From contig NZ_JAPSJL010000008.1 in NCBI RefSeq assembly GCF_031178195.1, positions 95,809 through 159,808 of the forward strand: a stretch of 64,000 bases of DNA. Reading direction: 5' to 3'. The notes beneath the pieces were generated by a model, which was not told the DNA's origin, did not search any database, and worked only from the letters and a program-made list of their open reading frames with translations. The translations under genes and the position numbers were made by a program. Below, piece after piece: positions 26,329 to 36,053 of the stretch; positions within the stretch are counted from its first letter, which is position 1, and every line of letters begins with the position of its first letter. This DNA is from Zhihengliuella sp. (GTDB taxonomy: Bacteria > Actinomycetota > Actinomycetes > Actinomycetales > Micrococcaceae).

Positions 26329-27681
26329 ATGACTGAGAAGCGACGGGGTCTAGGACGGGGTTTGGGAGCGTTGATCTCGAGCACGCCTCCGGCCGACCAG
26401 GAGGGCGAGGACACAGGGGTTGCCCTGTCGACGTCGCGTGCCGGCGAGCCGAAGGCCGAGAGTACCGATGTCATCGTCGGCGAATCGACGGCTCTGCGGG
26501 CCAAGCCCGCTGAGAAAGCCCTGAAGGCCCCTCAGAAGGACTCAAAGAACCCCGGCGGGACCCCGGCCGCGGGAGACCCCAAGACATCCCAGAATGGCCG
26601 CCGCAGGGCTCGGCCCGTCGATATGTTTTTCACCCCGGGGCCGGCCGCAGCGCCTGGAGTCGAGGCGTCCCCACCGAGCAAGAAGTCCACCGGCAAGGCC
26701 TCCGGAAAGCGTCCCGCCATGCCGGACGTGATCGGACAGGCCCGTGCGCGGTCGGCGTCGTCGGCCCCTGAAGCGGACCCGGTGCAGAATGTAGCGCCCG
26801 ATGCGGTCGCCGAGGAGCTGGGCGACGACGTCAGCGAGGTTTCACGTGAAACGCTAGTCCCCGTACCCGGAGCTTCCTTCGCGGAGATCCCGGTCTCCAG
26901 CATCCACCCGAATCGCAAACAGCCCCGCCAGGTCTTCGACGAGGACGATATGGCCGAGCTGGTGCACTCGATCAGGGAGGTCGGCCTGCTCCAGCCGATC
27001 GTGGTGCGCCCCTCTCCAGAGGACGGAGCGGAGCAGTACGAGCTGGTCATGGGTGAACGCCGGTGGCGTGCCACGCAGGAGGCTGGGCTCGACACCATTC
27101 CGGCGATCGTCCGGCAGACAACCAACGAGGATCTCCTACGCGACGCCCTCCTCGAGAACCTGCACCGTTCGCAGCTCAACCCCCTGGAGGAAGCTGCCGC
27201 CTACCAGCAGCTACTGGAGGAATTCGGGTGCACGCAGGAGGAGCTCTCGGCGCGCATCGGGCGTTCTCGGCCGCAGATCTCGAACACTATCCGCCTCATG
27301 AAGCTGCCGCCCCTGGTGCAGCGACGCGTGGCTGCCGGCGTGTTGAGCCAGGGTCATGCGCGCGCCCTCCTCGCGCTGACGGACCCGGCCGAGGTGGAGC
27401 GGCTGGCGCAGCGGATTGTGGCCGAGGGACTCTCGGTGCGGGCCACCGAGGAGATCGTCGCGATGAGTGACGGGGTAGAGCAGAAGCGCAAGGCCTCCAG
27501 GCCGCGGTCCAATGCCCGCCACGAGCGCCTCGACTATCTGGCGACGTCACTGTCCGATCGACTGGATACCAACGTCAAGATCACGCTCGGCGCCAAGAAG
27601 GGCAAGGTCGCCATCGAGTTCGCGAGTGTGGATGACCTCAATCGCATCATGGGACTCATCGCGCCCGAAGCGGACCAGTAG
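26329..27681 (+). CDS. parB: Chromosome partitioning protein ParB
   Basis: CTP-dependent DNA clamp that loads at parS and spreads. The 450-residue protein opens [17 protein letters not shown], the ParA-stimulating N-terminal peptide with its conserved Arg. A long Lys/Pro/Ala-rich linker of about 165 residues follows, unusually long for ParB. Then come the CTP-binding domain ([26 protein letters not shown] at 242-248, [17 protein letters not shown]), the parS-reading helix-turn-helix ([20 protein letters not shown]) and a C-terminal dimerisation domain. GGGAG precedes the ATG. An eighth parS lies inside the linker-encoding part. Confidence 0.96.
   Translation: MTEKRRGLGRGLGALISSTPPADQEGEDTGVALSTSRAGEPKAESTDVIVGESTALRAKPAEKALKAPQKDSKNPGGTPAAGDPKTSQNGRRRARPVDMFFTPGPAAAPGVEASPPSKKSTGKASGKRPAMPDVIGQARARSASSAPEADPVQNVAPDAVAEELGDDVSEVSRETLVPVPGASFAEIPVSSIHPNRKQPRQVFDEDDMAELVHSIREVGLLQPIVVRPSPEDGAEQYELVMGERRWRATQEAGLDTIPAIVRQTTNEDLLRDALLENLHRSQLNPLEEAAAYQQLLEEFGCTQEELSARIGRSRPQISNTIRLMKLPPLVQRRVAAGVLSQGHARALLALTDPAEVERLAQRIVAEGLSVRATEEIVAMSDGVEQKRKASRPRSNARHERLDYLATSLSDRLDTNVKITLGAKKGKVAIEFASVDDLNRIMGLIAPEADQ
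26839..26852. promoter_or_regulatory. parS site 8, inside parB
   Basis: Perfect GTTTCACGTGAAAC within codons 171-175 of parB, encoding Val-Ser-Arg-Glu-Thr at the end of the linker. An intragenic parS in parB is also known in other bacteria (for example B. subtilis spo0J). Confidence 0.95.
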
Positions 27682-27825
27682 TAGGTCGAACGTCTGGACA
27701 CCACCGCCATGCCGTCCTCACGCGGGTTCGGCCAGGGTGTTGCGGGCCGAACGGTGCGTTACCAAACGAACTAGGTTGTGAATCGGAGCAAGTTCGTTCG
27801 GCGGTCCCGTATGGGGCTTAAAAGA

Positions 27826-27864
27826 CGGTGGGCGGCAATCCCTTCTCGGGATTGCCGCCCACCG
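27826..27864. terminator. Bidirectional terminator between parB and trxA
   Basis: A perfect 17-bp stem (27826-27842 with 27848-27864) with the 5-nt loop TTCTC. On the minus strand it is followed by TCTTTTA, so it suits trxA best and also blocks read-through from parB. Confidence 0.9.
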
Positions 27865-27881
27865 CTGCTTCACAGAACTCT

Positions 27882-28205
27882 CTACAGGTAGTCGGCGAAC
27901 TCCTGCTCGATGACCTGCTTGGGCTTCGCGCCGACAGAGCTGGCGACGTGCTCGCCGCCCTTGAAGACGTACACCGCCGGGATGGAGGTGATGCCGTACT
28001 TGGCCGCGATACCCGGGTTCTCGTCCACGTTGACCTTCACCACGTCGACCTTCTCGGCGTGTTCCTCGGCGATCTGGTCGAGGATGGGGGAGAGCATGCG
28101 GCAGGGACCGCACCACTCAGCCCAGAAGTCGACGATGACGGGCTTGCTGTTGTCCAGCACGTCCGCCTGGAAGGTGGCCTCGGTGACATCTTTGGCAGTG
28201 CTCAT
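27882..28205 (-). CDS. trxA: Thioredoxin
   Basis: Cytoplasmic dithiol-disulfide reductant. The 107-residue protein has the classic fold with FWAEWCGPCRM (redox Cys31-Cys34 region) and the cis-Pro loop ITSIPAVYVF. ATG start. It lies 32 bp after the thioredoxin reductase gene on the same strand, so electron donor and acceptor are co-expressed. Confidence 0.97.
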   Translation of the reverse strand: MSTAKDVTEATFQADVLDNSKPVIVDFWAEWCGPCRMLSPILDQIAEEHAEKVDVVKVNVDENPGIAAKYGITSIPAVYVFKGGEHVASSVGAKPKQVIEQEFADYL

Positions 28206-28237
28206 TCTGTACCCCTTTCGGTGTGGGCTTCGGAGAA

Positions 28238-29242
28238 TCAGAGGGAGGCGGTCGCGGATGCGTCTGCCTCGTCTTCGGCGCCCAGATCGTGCGAGACGCC
28301 CAGGTTGCCGAGGTAGTGCTCGACGTCGACGGCGGCAGCGCAGCCCGAGCCGGCGGCCGTGATGGCCTGACGGTAGGTCGAGTCGATGACGTCGCCCGCG
28401 GCGAAGACGCCGGGAAGGCTCGTCTTGGAGGTGCGGCCCTGAACGGCGATGTTCCCGTCCTCCGTGAGGTCCAGCTGGTCCCGGACCAGATCGACCCGCG
28501 GATCCGAGCCGATGGCGACGAACAGACCGGTGACGGGCAGATCGGTCGTCGTCCCATCGACGAGGTTCCGCACCTTCACGCCCGTGAGCTTTCCGTCGCC
28601 GTCGAAGCCCTCCACCGCGCTGTTCCAGATGAAGTCGATCTTGGGGTGCTGGAGCGCACGGTCCGCCATCGTCTTGGACGCGCGGAGCGCGTCGCGACGG
28701 TGGATGACGGTGACCTTCGCGGCGAACTTCGTGAGGAAGAGGGCCTCCTCCATGGCAGAGTCGCCACCACCGACGACGGCGATCTCCTGGTCGCGGAAGA
28801 AGAACCCGTCGCACGTCGCGCACCAGGAGATCCCGTGGCCGGAGAGCTCCTTCTCGCCCGGGAGGCCCAGCTCACGGTAGGCCGAGCCGGTCGACACGAT
28901 GATCGCGCGCGCCTTATAGACCTTTCCGCTGGCCAGCGTGACGGTCTTGATGGGAGCTGCCAGCTCCAGGCTCGCGACGTCCTCGTACTGGATCTCCGCA
29001 CCGAACCGGTCGGCCTGCTGGCGCATGTTCTCCATGAGGTCGGGGCCCATGACGCCCTCGGGGAACCCGGGGAAGTTCTCGACATCGGTCGTGTTCATGA
29101 GATCGCCACCGGCGGTCACGGAGCCGGCGATGACCAGCGGCTCCAGATTGGCGCGCGCGGTGTAGATGGCGGCCGTGTATCCGGCCGGACCGGAGCCCAC
29201 GATGATGACGTTGCGGATCGACTCTGCTGCTTCAGTGGCCAC
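28238..29242 (-). CDS. trxB: Thioredoxin reductase
   Basis: NADPH- and FAD-dependent reductase of thioredoxin. The 334 residues have the FAD motif GSGPAG (17-22), the redox pair in WCATCDG (Cys141, Cys144) and the NADPH motif GGGDSAMEE. The C-terminal FAD-binding block is [23 protein letters not shown] start with GGAAGG about 10 nt upstream. Its upstream neighbours are the membrane pseudokinase and murJ genes, the conserved murJ-trxB-trxA end of the actinobacterial origin region. Confidence 0.97.
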   Translation of the reverse strand: MATEAAESIRNVIIVGSGPAGYTAAIYTARANLEPLVIAGSVTAGGDLMNTTDVENFPGFPEGVMGPDLMENMRQQADRFGAEIQYEDVASLELAAPIKTVTLASGKVYKARAIIVSTGSAYRELGLPGEKELSGHGISWCATCDGFFFRDQEIAVVGGGDSAMEEALFLTKFAAKVTVIHRRDALRASKTMADRALQHPKIDFIWNSAVEGFDGDGKLTGVKVRNLVDGTTTDLPVTGLFVAIGSDPRVDLVRDQLDLTEDGNIAVQGRTSKTSLPGVFAAGDVIDSTYRQAITAAGSGCAAAVDVEHYLGNLGVSHDLGAEDEADASATASL

Positions 29243-29383
29243 TCGGGGTGAACCTTCCTGGTACGAGTCTCGACACGGGAGCGTCGAGGGGATGGGACGC
29301 CCCGCCCGCGGCGCTCAGCGCGGCGGGCAGGGCCGTTTCTGCCTACGTCAACCCTAAGCCGTCGGCGTCTATTCCCTCTACGC

Positions 29384-29422
29384 GGGGCCACCGGCGAGTA
29401 ACGGAGCGCCGCCGGTGGCCCC
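29384..29422 (-). terminator. Terminator of the pseudokinase/murJ operon
   Basis: A perfect 13-bp stem (29384-29396 with 29410-29422) and 13-nt loop start 9 bp after the stop of the membrane pseudokinase gene. This suggests trxB has its own promoter in the remaining gap. Confidence 0.75.
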
Positions 29423-29430
29423 GCAGCGGG

Positions 29431-31416
29431 TCAGCTGACCCTGAACTCGGCCAATTGGAGACCGTAGGGGCGCGAGTCGTTGTACGGGTTCGCCAGACGT
29501 GGGAGCTCCGTGACGTTGAAGAACACGTACTGTCCCTCGACGCCCTCGCCCTCGCTGCCGACCGGCACCGTCACGCTCGGACCGGTGAAGGACCCCTGCG
29601 TGATGGTCTGCGCGGACCCGAAGTCGTCGGACTCGCCGACGGCGATCTCGTACGAACCACCCGATCCGTTCAACCCGGAGAGCTCGATCTGGTTGATGGC
29701 GGAGACCTCCTCTAACTCCACGACGAGGATCATGTTGGACGCGAAACCGCCGAAGTCCGGCTGCGTGAAGGACAGCGAGCGGTAGAGGCTGGCCTCGTTG
29801 CCGTCGATGAGGTTCGGCAGCGTGTCGTCCGTCTGCGCATTGAGGTCCTGGGCGCCGGGGACGACGCGTTCGACGTCGCTCGCCACCGGAGCAACGGCCT
29901 GCTCGGTGGGCGAGGGGGCCGCGGAGGGTTCCTCCGTGGCGGAGGGCGACTCCTCCGACGTCGGAGTGTCGCCACCGGCCGTGGGCTCCTGCTCGTCGCC
30001 GCCGAGGGTGTTGAAGGCGAAGATCACGGCGACGATCAGGACCAGGCCCAGCAGGGCGCCGGCCACCAGGCGGGTCCAGCGCGGACCGCTCTCGGCCTCG
30101 TCCTCCTCCTCGTCCCGATAGCCAGCACCGGCACCGGCACCTGCTCCGGCCGCTGCCGCGTCGTCGTCCTGGAAGTTGCGCGCAGCCTCGGGGAAGACCG
30201 ACGGCGCGCGCTCGGCGCCGGCGGCACCGGCAACCACACCCGCGCCCGCCGTCGCGTGGCGGCTGGACTCCGCCGCGTGGCCCGCCGGGGCCGAGCGAGG
30301 CGACGGCCCGTCCTGAGCCTCCGCCTCGGCGGGGCTCTCGACGCGCGGCTGAGCGCTCGTCGGAGCGGGGGGCTGCGGGCTGCCTGCCGCGGCACCAGCC
30401 GCTGCGGCCCCCGCCGCCCCTGCGGCGGCCCCGGCGGCGGCGGCGCCGAACCCCGGGCCGGACGCCTCCGGCTGGTCCTCATCCTCGTAGACGGTCACCT
30501 TGTCCGAGACGGCCGGGCCGGCCGCCGTCGGCGTCGGCTCCGCGACGGCGTGCTCCGCCGTGCGGGCGTCCGTCTCCTCTGCCGGTTCCTGCGCGGTCGC
30601 TCCACCGACGGCCTGCGCCTGGGTCTGCTGCTCGCCGGTGTCGAACTCGTCCGCCACGTAGTGGGTGGCGGCGTCGTCGCCCCCGTACTGGCCCGTGGCG
30701 TACGGGTCGGACGTGTAGAGCGCCGCGCTGTCCGGGGCGCTCTCGGGGGCGTCGTCGACGTCCTGCTGGTGGTTGTCCTGCTGGTGCTCGGCGGTGCCGA
30801 CGTCCTCGCGGTCCTGGTCGGCCTCGCTCCGACGGCGCGCCGCGGCACTGCCCGCCGCCGCGGCGGCACCGGCCATGCCGGCGGCCGCGGCACCGCGCGC
30901 CTTGGAGAGGCGGGAGCGAAGGCCCGCGATGCGGTCCGAGAGGTTGATCTCCGGCAGCCGCTCGCCCAGCGGGCTCTGGCGGTCGTTCTCGTCGAGCTCG
31001 GCGTAGTACTCCGGATCGTCCTCGTACGTCTGCGGCTCGCGGGAACGGCTCTCGCCGAAGATCTCCGAGCCCAGCGTGTCCGTGTAGAAGGGCTCCACGT
31101 AGGGGCCCTCGGTCGCCACCATCAGGTCCAGCAGGTCCGTCGGCTCGGCCAGGTTGGTGATCAGGTAGGTCGCCCCGTCGGAGACTCCGAGGTCCAGCAC
31201 CTGCACGCTGCTGTAGCGCTCGCCCGTGGCGATCTCGCGCGCGCTGGTGGTCATCTGCTCGGCGTTCTCGGGAGCGGCGACCGCGATGCTCACCGTGCGG
31301 TTGAGGACCTGGTCGATACCCTGGAGGACGACGTCGCCCTCGGCTGACGTCAAGACGCTACTGGTCACCTTGTACCGGCCGCCGAGAACGGTGCCGACGT
31401 CGATGGGCTGCGACAC
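29431..31416 (-). CDS. MurJ-associated membrane pseudokinase
   Basis: A 661-residue single-pass membrane protein. The N-terminus reads like the start of a Ser/Thr kinase N-lobe (VGTVLGGRYKVTSS, then VLQGIDQVLNRTVSIAVA), but no catalytic HRD or DFG motif follows. After about 120 residues the protein becomes Ala/Glu/Gln-rich low complexity (about 170-430). One membrane helix lies at about 446-471. The extracellular C-terminal domain (about 510-661) looks like a discoidin/galactose-binding beta sandwich ending GLQLAEFRVS. In mycobacteria, a pseudokinase and such a domain are fused to MurJ; here they form a separate gene 108 bp after murJ. Probable regulator of MurJ, by inference. Confidence 0.75.
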   Translation of the reverse strand: MSQPIDVGTVLGGRYKVTSSVLTSAEGDVVLQGIDQVLNRTVSIAVAAPENAEQMTTSAREIATGERYSSVQVLDLGVSDGATYLITNLAEPTDLLDLMVATEGPYVEPFYTDTLGSEIFGESRSREPQTYEDDPEYYAELDENDRQSPLGERLPEINLSDRIAGLRSRLSKARGAAAAGMAGAAAAAGSAAARRRSEADQDREDVGTAEHQQDNHQQDVDDAPESAPDSAALYTSDPYATGQYGGDDAATHYVADEFDTGEQQTQAQAVGGATAQEPAEETDARTAEHAVAEPTPTAAGPAVSDKVTVYEDEDQPEASGPGFGAAAAGAAAGAAGAAAAGAAAGSPQPPAPTSAQPRVESPAEAEAQDGPSPRSAPAGHAAESSRHATAGAGVVAGAAGAERAPSVFPEAARNFQDDDAAAAGAGAGAGAGYRDEEEDEAESGPRWTRLVAGALLGLVLIVAVIFAFNTLGGDEQEPTAGGDTPTSEESPSATEEPSAAPSPTEQAVAPVASDVERVVPGAQDLNAQTDDTLPNLIDGNEASLYRSLSFTQPDFGGFASNMILVVELEEVSAINQIELSGLNGSGGSYEIAVGESDDFGSAQTITQGSFTGPSVTVPVGSEGEGVEGQYVFFNVTELPRLANPYNDSRPYGLQLAEFRVS

Positions 31417-31524
31417 TATTGACTCCCAAGATTGTCTTCCGGGTACAGAGGACCCCTGTCGAATGCTGTGACCATGCTACCGGCCAGCCCCTGACTCGCG
31501 GGGAAGCGCGGTGGTCCGCCGTGA

Positions 31525-33243
31525 TCAGCGGCGGCGGAGGCGGGAGACGTCCGGGATGCGGCGGGAGAGCGGGCCCAGGAACTCGCCGAGCTCCTCCACC
31601 TGGGCGGCCCGGAGCAGCAGGAGGTACACGAGTGTCATCGCCGTGCCCGAGGCCGCGAGCGAGACCAGCGCGGGGAGGATGCCGGAGAACGCGAAGCCGC
31701 CGTCGTACCCGCCCAGGAGCCAGAGGACCAGGCCGCCGGCGAGACCGGAGGCGACGGCGATCCAGCCGACGCGGATGTACGTGCCGGCGACGCGGCCGAC
31801 CTCGTAGTCGCCGTGGCGGCGCACCACCAGCACGTGGGCGATGACGGCGCTGAGCACGTTGGTCACGCCGTAGAGCAGGGCGATCCCGACGACGATCCGC
31901 GTCGGCGGGACGACCGCGGACATCGTGAAGGCGGCGACGAGGCCGACGACGGCGATGGCCGTCTGGATGAGCATCGGCGTCTTGGTGTCCTCCTGCGCGT
32001 AGAAGACGCGGATCAGGAAGAAGTGGATGCTCTTGAACGGCAGGCCGAGCGCCGTCAGGACCAGGAGCTGGCCGATCGCCGCGCCGGCCGCGGCGCCGTT
32101 CTCCGAGGTGCCGCCGAAGAGGCGGCCCAGGGGGCCCGCGAGGACCACGATGGCGACGGACGCGAAGACGATCGGCACCGCCGTCGTCCGCAGTCCCTTG
32201 GAGACGAGCGCCGGGACGTCGCCGGCGCGGTGGTCGTGGAACGCGCGGGTGAGCTGGTTGAAGAGGACCGTGGCGAGGGAGAGCGCGAAGATCGAGTGCG
32301 GGAGCACGGTGATCAGCTGGGACGTGTTCAGCGCGTACTCGCCGGCGACGGTGCTGGCGCCGGACTCGAGCTGCTCGCGGGCCGCGGTGGCCTCGGAGGC
32401 GATGCGCGAGTAGAGCAGGGAGGCGAGGTTGCCGACCATCATCGAGGCGAGCGTCCAGGCGGCGATCTTCCCGACGTGCGTCAGCCCCATACCGCGCCAG
32501 CGGAAATTGGGGCGGATGCGCAGGCCCGAGGTGCGCAGCGGCCAGAACAGGACGATGGCCTGCAGGGCGATGCCGAGCGTCGAGCCGCCGGCGAGCAGCG
32601 CGGTCTGTGCCGGCGTCCAGGCGGCGAGTTGGTCGTCGCCGACCCGGAAGGCGCCGAAGAGGCCGATGTACGTCCCGATGACCGCGATCTGCACCACGTT
32701 GTTGACGACGGGCGCCCACATGAACCAGCCGAAGCGACCGTGGGCGTTGAGCACCTGGCCCACCACCGAGTAGACGCCGTAGAAGAAGATCTGGGGCAGG
32801 CACCAGTACGCGAAGGCCGTGGCGAGCGAGAGCATCGGCGGCGTCCAGCCGACCGTCAGGGCGTTGATGATGGGGCCCGCGAGCAGGGTCATCAGGCCCG
32901 CCGCCGCGGCCATGAAGACGACCGTGAGCGTGATGAGCTTGGAGGTGTACTCCGAGCCCCGGTCCTCGTTCTTGGAGGCCTTGATCAGCTGGGGGACGAG
33001 CACGACGTTGAAGACGCCGCCGGCGACGAGCATGAAAATGATCGTCGGGATGACGTTCGCCTTCTCGAAGATGTCGGCGATGGGGGTGACGGAGCCGATG
33101 GCGACGGCGAGCAGCGCCGTCCGCACGAAGCCGAGGACGCGGGAGACGGTGGTCCCGCTGGCCATGAGCGCGTAGGCGCGGGAGTTCTGCGCGGCCTCGC
33201 CGTCCTGCTCGGTGCCCGAACGGGTGGAGCCCTCAGTCGACAT
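31525..33243 (-). CDS. murJ: Lipid II flippase MurJ (MviN)
   Basis: Polytopic MOP-family transporter that flips lipid II for peptidoglycan synthesis. The start is set at ATG 33243 (MSTEG; 572 residues), overlapping the NUDIX gene by 11 nt. Core features are SRAYALMASGTTVSRVLGFV, LVAGGVFNVVLVPQLIKA and about 14 hydrophobic segments. There is no C-terminal kinase-like extension; that part is in the next gene. Upstream coupling to the NUDIX gene matches the order seen in other actinobacteria. Confidence 0.94.
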   Translation of the reverse strand: MSTEGSTRSGTEQDGEAAQNSRAYALMASGTTVSRVLGFVRTALLAVAIGSVTPIADIFEKANVIPTIIFMLVAGGVFNVVLVPQLIKASKNEDRGSEYTSKLITLTVVFMAAAAGLMTLLAGPIINALTVGWTPPMLSLATAFAYWCLPQIFFYGVYSVVGQVLNAHGRFGWFMWAPVVNNVVQIAVIGTYIGLFGAFRVGDDQLAAWTPAQTALLAGGSTLGIALQAIVLFWPLRTSGLRIRPNFRWRGMGLTHVGKIAAWTLASMMVGNLASLLYSRIASEATAAREQLESGASTVAGEYALNTSQLITVLPHSIFALSLATVLFNQLTRAFHDHRAGDVPALVSKGLRTTAVPIVFASVAIVVLAGPLGRLFGGTSENGAAAGAAIGQLLVLTALGLPFKSIHFFLIRVFYAQEDTKTPMLIQTAIAVVGLVAAFTMSAVVPPTRIVVGIALLYGVTNVLSAVIAHVLVVRRHGDYEVGRVAGTYIRVGWIAVASGLAGGLVLWLLGGYDGGFAFSGILPALVSLAASGTAMTLVYLLLLRAAQVEELGEFLGPLSRRIPDVSRLRRR

Positions 33244-33769
33244 GCCGCGGAAGGACCTCACGGGCGAGCTCGGCGATGCGCCGCTCGTTGGGGAAGGAGA
33301 GGCGTCGGCCGAGGTCGCGCAGCGGCACCCAGTCGACGTCGACGGCCTCGTGGTCCGGATCGTTCTCCACCGTCAGCTCGCCGCCGGTGGCGCGCAGCAG
33401 GAAGTGGTGGACGGTCTTGTGGACCCGGTAGGTGGAGACGGTGAACCAGTAGTCGATGCTGCCCAGCGGGGCCAGCACGTCGCCCTGGATGCCGGTCTCC
33501 TCCTCGACCTCGCGGACCGCGGCCTCCTCGTTGGACTCGGCGCCCTCCGGGTGGCCCTTCGGCAGGCACCACTCCAGGCGCCCGCCGCGGTTGTACCGGG
33601 CGATGATCGCCACGGGGAGCTCCGCCTTGGCGACGTCCACGATCACACCGCCGGAGGAGACCTCCTCCACGGTCGGGAGCGTCTGCTGGCCCTGCTGCTG
33701 CGCGTGCGCGTGCGCCATTGACGCTGTCAACGGCGTGCGCTTGGGTGCGCGGGGTACAGGATGGGCCAT
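33233..33769 (-). CDS. NUDIX hydrolase
   Basis: Hydrolyses nucleoside diphosphates linked to another moiety; exact substrate unknown. The NUDIX box is present: GHPEGAESNEEAAVREVEEETG with the REVEEE core (written in parts; about 79-101). The domain is preceded by EEVSSGGVIVD and followed by a strand-rich region with HHFLLRATGGEL. The start is taken at ATG 33769 (178 residues) because a TAGAGT -10 lies 7 nt upstream, giving a leaderless transcript. An ATG at 33718 is an alternative. Its stop overlaps murJ. Divergent from the tRNA nucleotidyltransferase gene. Confidence 0.88.
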   Translation of the reverse strand: MAHPVPRAPKRTPLTASMAHAHAQQQGQQTLPTVEEVSSGGVIVDVAKAELPVAIIARYNRGGRLEWCLPKGHPEGAESNEEAAVREVEEETGIQGDVLAPLGSIDYWFTVSTYRVHKTVHHFLLRATGGELTVENDPDHEAVDVDWVPLRDLGRRLSFPNERRIAELAREVLPRHVD

Positions 33770-33776
33770 GCATTCC

Positions 33777-33782
33777 ACTCTA
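33777..33782 (-). promoter_or_regulatory. -10 element (TAGAGT) of a leaderless NUDIX transcript
   Basis: TAGAGT on the minus strand ends 7 nt before the ATG at 33769, and no Shine-Dalgarno site is present. Confidence 0.45.
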
Positions 33783-33881
33783 GCGAGGATTTCCACCGGG
33801 GTGCGTTCTTGCCCACGTCGGACGCGAGTCACCCGTCGTTCGGCCCCCGGACACCTGGATATCTGACACCATTAAGGAACT

Positions 33882-35327
33882 ATGCAGCAGCTCCCCGCAC
33901 CCGCCGCCCTCCAGCGCGCCCTGCCCGGCGTCGTCTTCGACCTCGCAGCACGCTTCACGGCGGCCGGCCACGAGCTGTCCCTCGTCGGCGGCCCCGTCCG
34001 CGACCTGTTCCTGGGGCGTGTCTCGCCGGATCTGGACTTCACCACGGATGCGACGCCGGAGCAGACTCTGGAGGTCGTCTCCGGGTGGGCGGACGCCGTC
34101 TGGGAGATCGGGCGCGAGTTCGGGACCATCGCGTTCCGCGTGGGCGGCGAGACCATCGAGGTCACCACGTACCGGGCCGAGGCCTACGACCCCGAGTCCC
34201 GCAAGCCCGTGGTGGCGTTCGGCTCGAGCCTGGAGGACGACCTCTACCGCCGCGACTTCGCGATGAACGCCATGGCGCTGCGCCTGCCGCAGCTGGAGCT
34301 CGTGGATCCGTTCGGCGGGTACACCGACCTCGAGGCGGGCGTGATCCGCACGCCGGGCGCGCCGGCGTCGTCCTTCTCCGACGACCCGCTGCGCATGATG
34401 CGCGCCGCGCGCTTCGCCTCCCAGCTGGGCATGGACGTGCACGACGACGTCCGGCGGGCCATGGTGGACATGGCCGAGCGGATCGCCATCATCTCCGCCG
34501 AGCGGGTGCGCGACGAGCTGGTCAAGCTGATCTGCGGGGACGCGCCGCGCGCCGGTGTGGACCTGCTGGTGGACACGGGGCTGGCGGAGAAGGTCCTGCC
34601 CGAGGTCTCCGCGCTGAAGCTGGAGACGGACGAGCACCACCGGCACAAGGACGTCTACCAGCACTCGCTGCAGGTCCTCGAGCAGGCCGCCGGCCTGGAG
34701 ACGGACGCCGACGGGCCGGTGCCGGCCCCGGACTTCGTGCTGCGCTTCGCGGCGCTGATGCACGACGTCGGCAAGCCCGCCACGCGCCGGTTCGAATCCA
34801 ACGGGGCGGTCACCTTCCGCCACCACGACGTGGTGGGGTCCAAGCTGGTCAAGAAGCGCATGCGCGCGCTCCGGTTCGACAACGACACGATCAAGGCGGT
34901 CGCGCGCCTGGTGGAGCTGCACATGCGGTTCTACGGGTACGGCGAGGCCGGCTGGACGGACTCGGCGGTGCGCCGGTACGTGAACGACGCCGACGACCTG
35001 CTGGAGCGGCTGCACCGGCTGACCCGCTCCGACGTCACCACGCGCAACCGGCGCAAGGCGGAGCGGCTGGCGCACGCCTACGACGACCTGGAGCGGCGCA
35101 TCGCCGAGCTCGCCGAGGAGGAGGAGCTCGCCGCGGTCCGCCCGGATCTGGACGGCGAGGCCATCATGGCGCTGCTCGGCATCCGGCCTGGTCCCCTGGT
35201 GGGCCGTGCGTACCGGCACATGCTGGAGCTGCGCCTGGACCACGGTCCGCTGGAGCGCGAGCGGGCGGAGGCCGAGCTGCGGGCGTGGTGGGCCGAGCAG
35301 CCCGAGGCCGCCGAGCCGGCGGAGTAG
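33882..35327 (+). CDS. CCA tRNA nucleotidyltransferase
   Basis: Adds or repairs the 3' CCA of tRNAs. This fits a genome where at least one tRNA here (Ile) lacks an encoded CCA. The 481 residues have the class II polymerase-beta head with GGPVRD (36-41) and catalytic Asp50/Asp52 (SPDLDF), then RRDFAMNAMALRL and the RMMRAARFASQLG neck. An HD domain follows with ALMHDVGKPATR and FRHHDVVG. The extra HD domain is the usual actinobacterial layout. ATG start with TAAGGA upstream. Confidence 0.94.
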   Translation: MQQLPAPAALQRALPGVVFDLAARFTAAGHELSLVGGPVRDLFLGRVSPDLDFTTDATPEQTLEVVSGWADAVWEIGREFGTIAFRVGGETIEVTTYRAEAYDPESRKPVVAFGSSLEDDLYRRDFAMNAMALRLPQLELVDPFGGYTDLEAGVIRTPGAPASSFSDDPLRMMRAARFASQLGMDVHDDVRRAMVDMAERIAIISAERVRDELVKLICGDAPRAGVDLLVDTGLAEKVLPEVSALKLETDEHHRHKDVYQHSLQVLEQAAGLETDADGPVPAPDFVLRFAALMHDVGKPATRRFESNGAVTFRHHDVVGSKLVKKRMRALRFDNDTIKAVARLVELHMRFYGYGEAGWTDSAVRRYVNDADDLLERLHRLTRSDVTTRNRRKAERLAHAYDDLERRIAELAEEEELAAVRPDLDGEAIMALLGIRPGPLVGRAYRHMLELRLDHGPLERERAEAELRAWWAEQPEAAEPAE

Positions 35328-35471
35328 TCCCGCGCGGTGCGACTCCGCGCTGCGGCGCCGGAGGGGCAGGGGCCGCTCCCGTCATGCGGCGGGTGCCGCC
35401 CCGCAGCGGTGACGTAGAGTACGGACCGGATCCCGGGTGGGCCCGGGCCGACGCGAACTGAGGAGCGATCT

Positions 35472-36053
35472 GTGCCGAACCAGCCCCGACTCTGGGTGGT
35501 CCGCCACGGCGAGACCGAGTGGTCCCGCAGCGGCCAGTACACCGGATTGACCGACATGCCCCTGACGCCGGACGGCGAGGCCCAGTCGCGCGTGGTCGGC
35601 CAGAAGCTCGCCAACTTCGGCATCGAGTTCAACCTGGTGCTCACCAGCCCTCTGGGCCGCGCGCGGAGCACCGCGGAGCTCGCCGGCTTCGCCGGGGCCG
35701 AGGTGGTGCGCGAGGCGCACGAGTGGGACTACGGCGACTACGAGGGCATCGAGTCCAACGAAATCCGGCGGCGGACGCCGTCGTACGTGATCTGGGACGA
35801 CGGCGTGCCGAACGGCGAGCTGCTCGACGACGTCGCGGCCCGCGCCGATGCCGTCATCGAGCGCGTGCGCACCGAGCTCGACGACGACGGCCACGCGCTG
35901 CTCTTCACCCACGGCCACTTCAGCCGCGTGGTCGCGGCCCGCTGGCTGGGGCTGCCCGCGGACCGGGGCCGGCACTTCGTGCTCGGCACCGCACAGGTCT
36001 CCCGGCTCGGCTGGGACAAGAAGACGCCCGTGATCGAGGCCTGGGGGCTCTAG
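35472..36053 (+). CDS. Histidine phosphatase family protein
   Basis: Phosphoglycerate-mutase-like phosphatase. The 193-residue protein starts MPNQPRLWVVRHGETEWS, with catalytic RHG at 11-13 (His12). It has a second Arg in TSPLGRARSTAEL, the acid residue in EWDYGDYEG and the second His in LLFTHGHFSRVV. Small-molecule phosphatase function (sugar or nucleotide phosphate) is more likely than glycolytic mutase at this length. GTG start with AGGAGCG upstream. It ends tail-to-tail with the DUF418 gene, sharing the CTAG at 36050-36053. Confidence 0.88.
   Translation: MPNQPRLWVVRHGETEWSRSGQYTGLTDMPLTPDGEAQSRVVGQKLANFGIEFNLVLTSPLGRARSTAELAGFAGAEVVREAHEWDYGDYEGIESNEIRRRTPSYVIWDDGVPNGELLDDVAARADAVIERVRTELDDDGHALLFTHGHFSRVVAARWLGLPADRGRHFVLGTAQVSRLGWDKKTPVIEAWGL

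Noticed and set aside
28117..28823. Fusion of thioredoxin to a longer N-terminal region
   Set aside because: The longer frame overlaps trxB out of frame; the ATG at 28205 gives a normal 107-residue thioredoxin.
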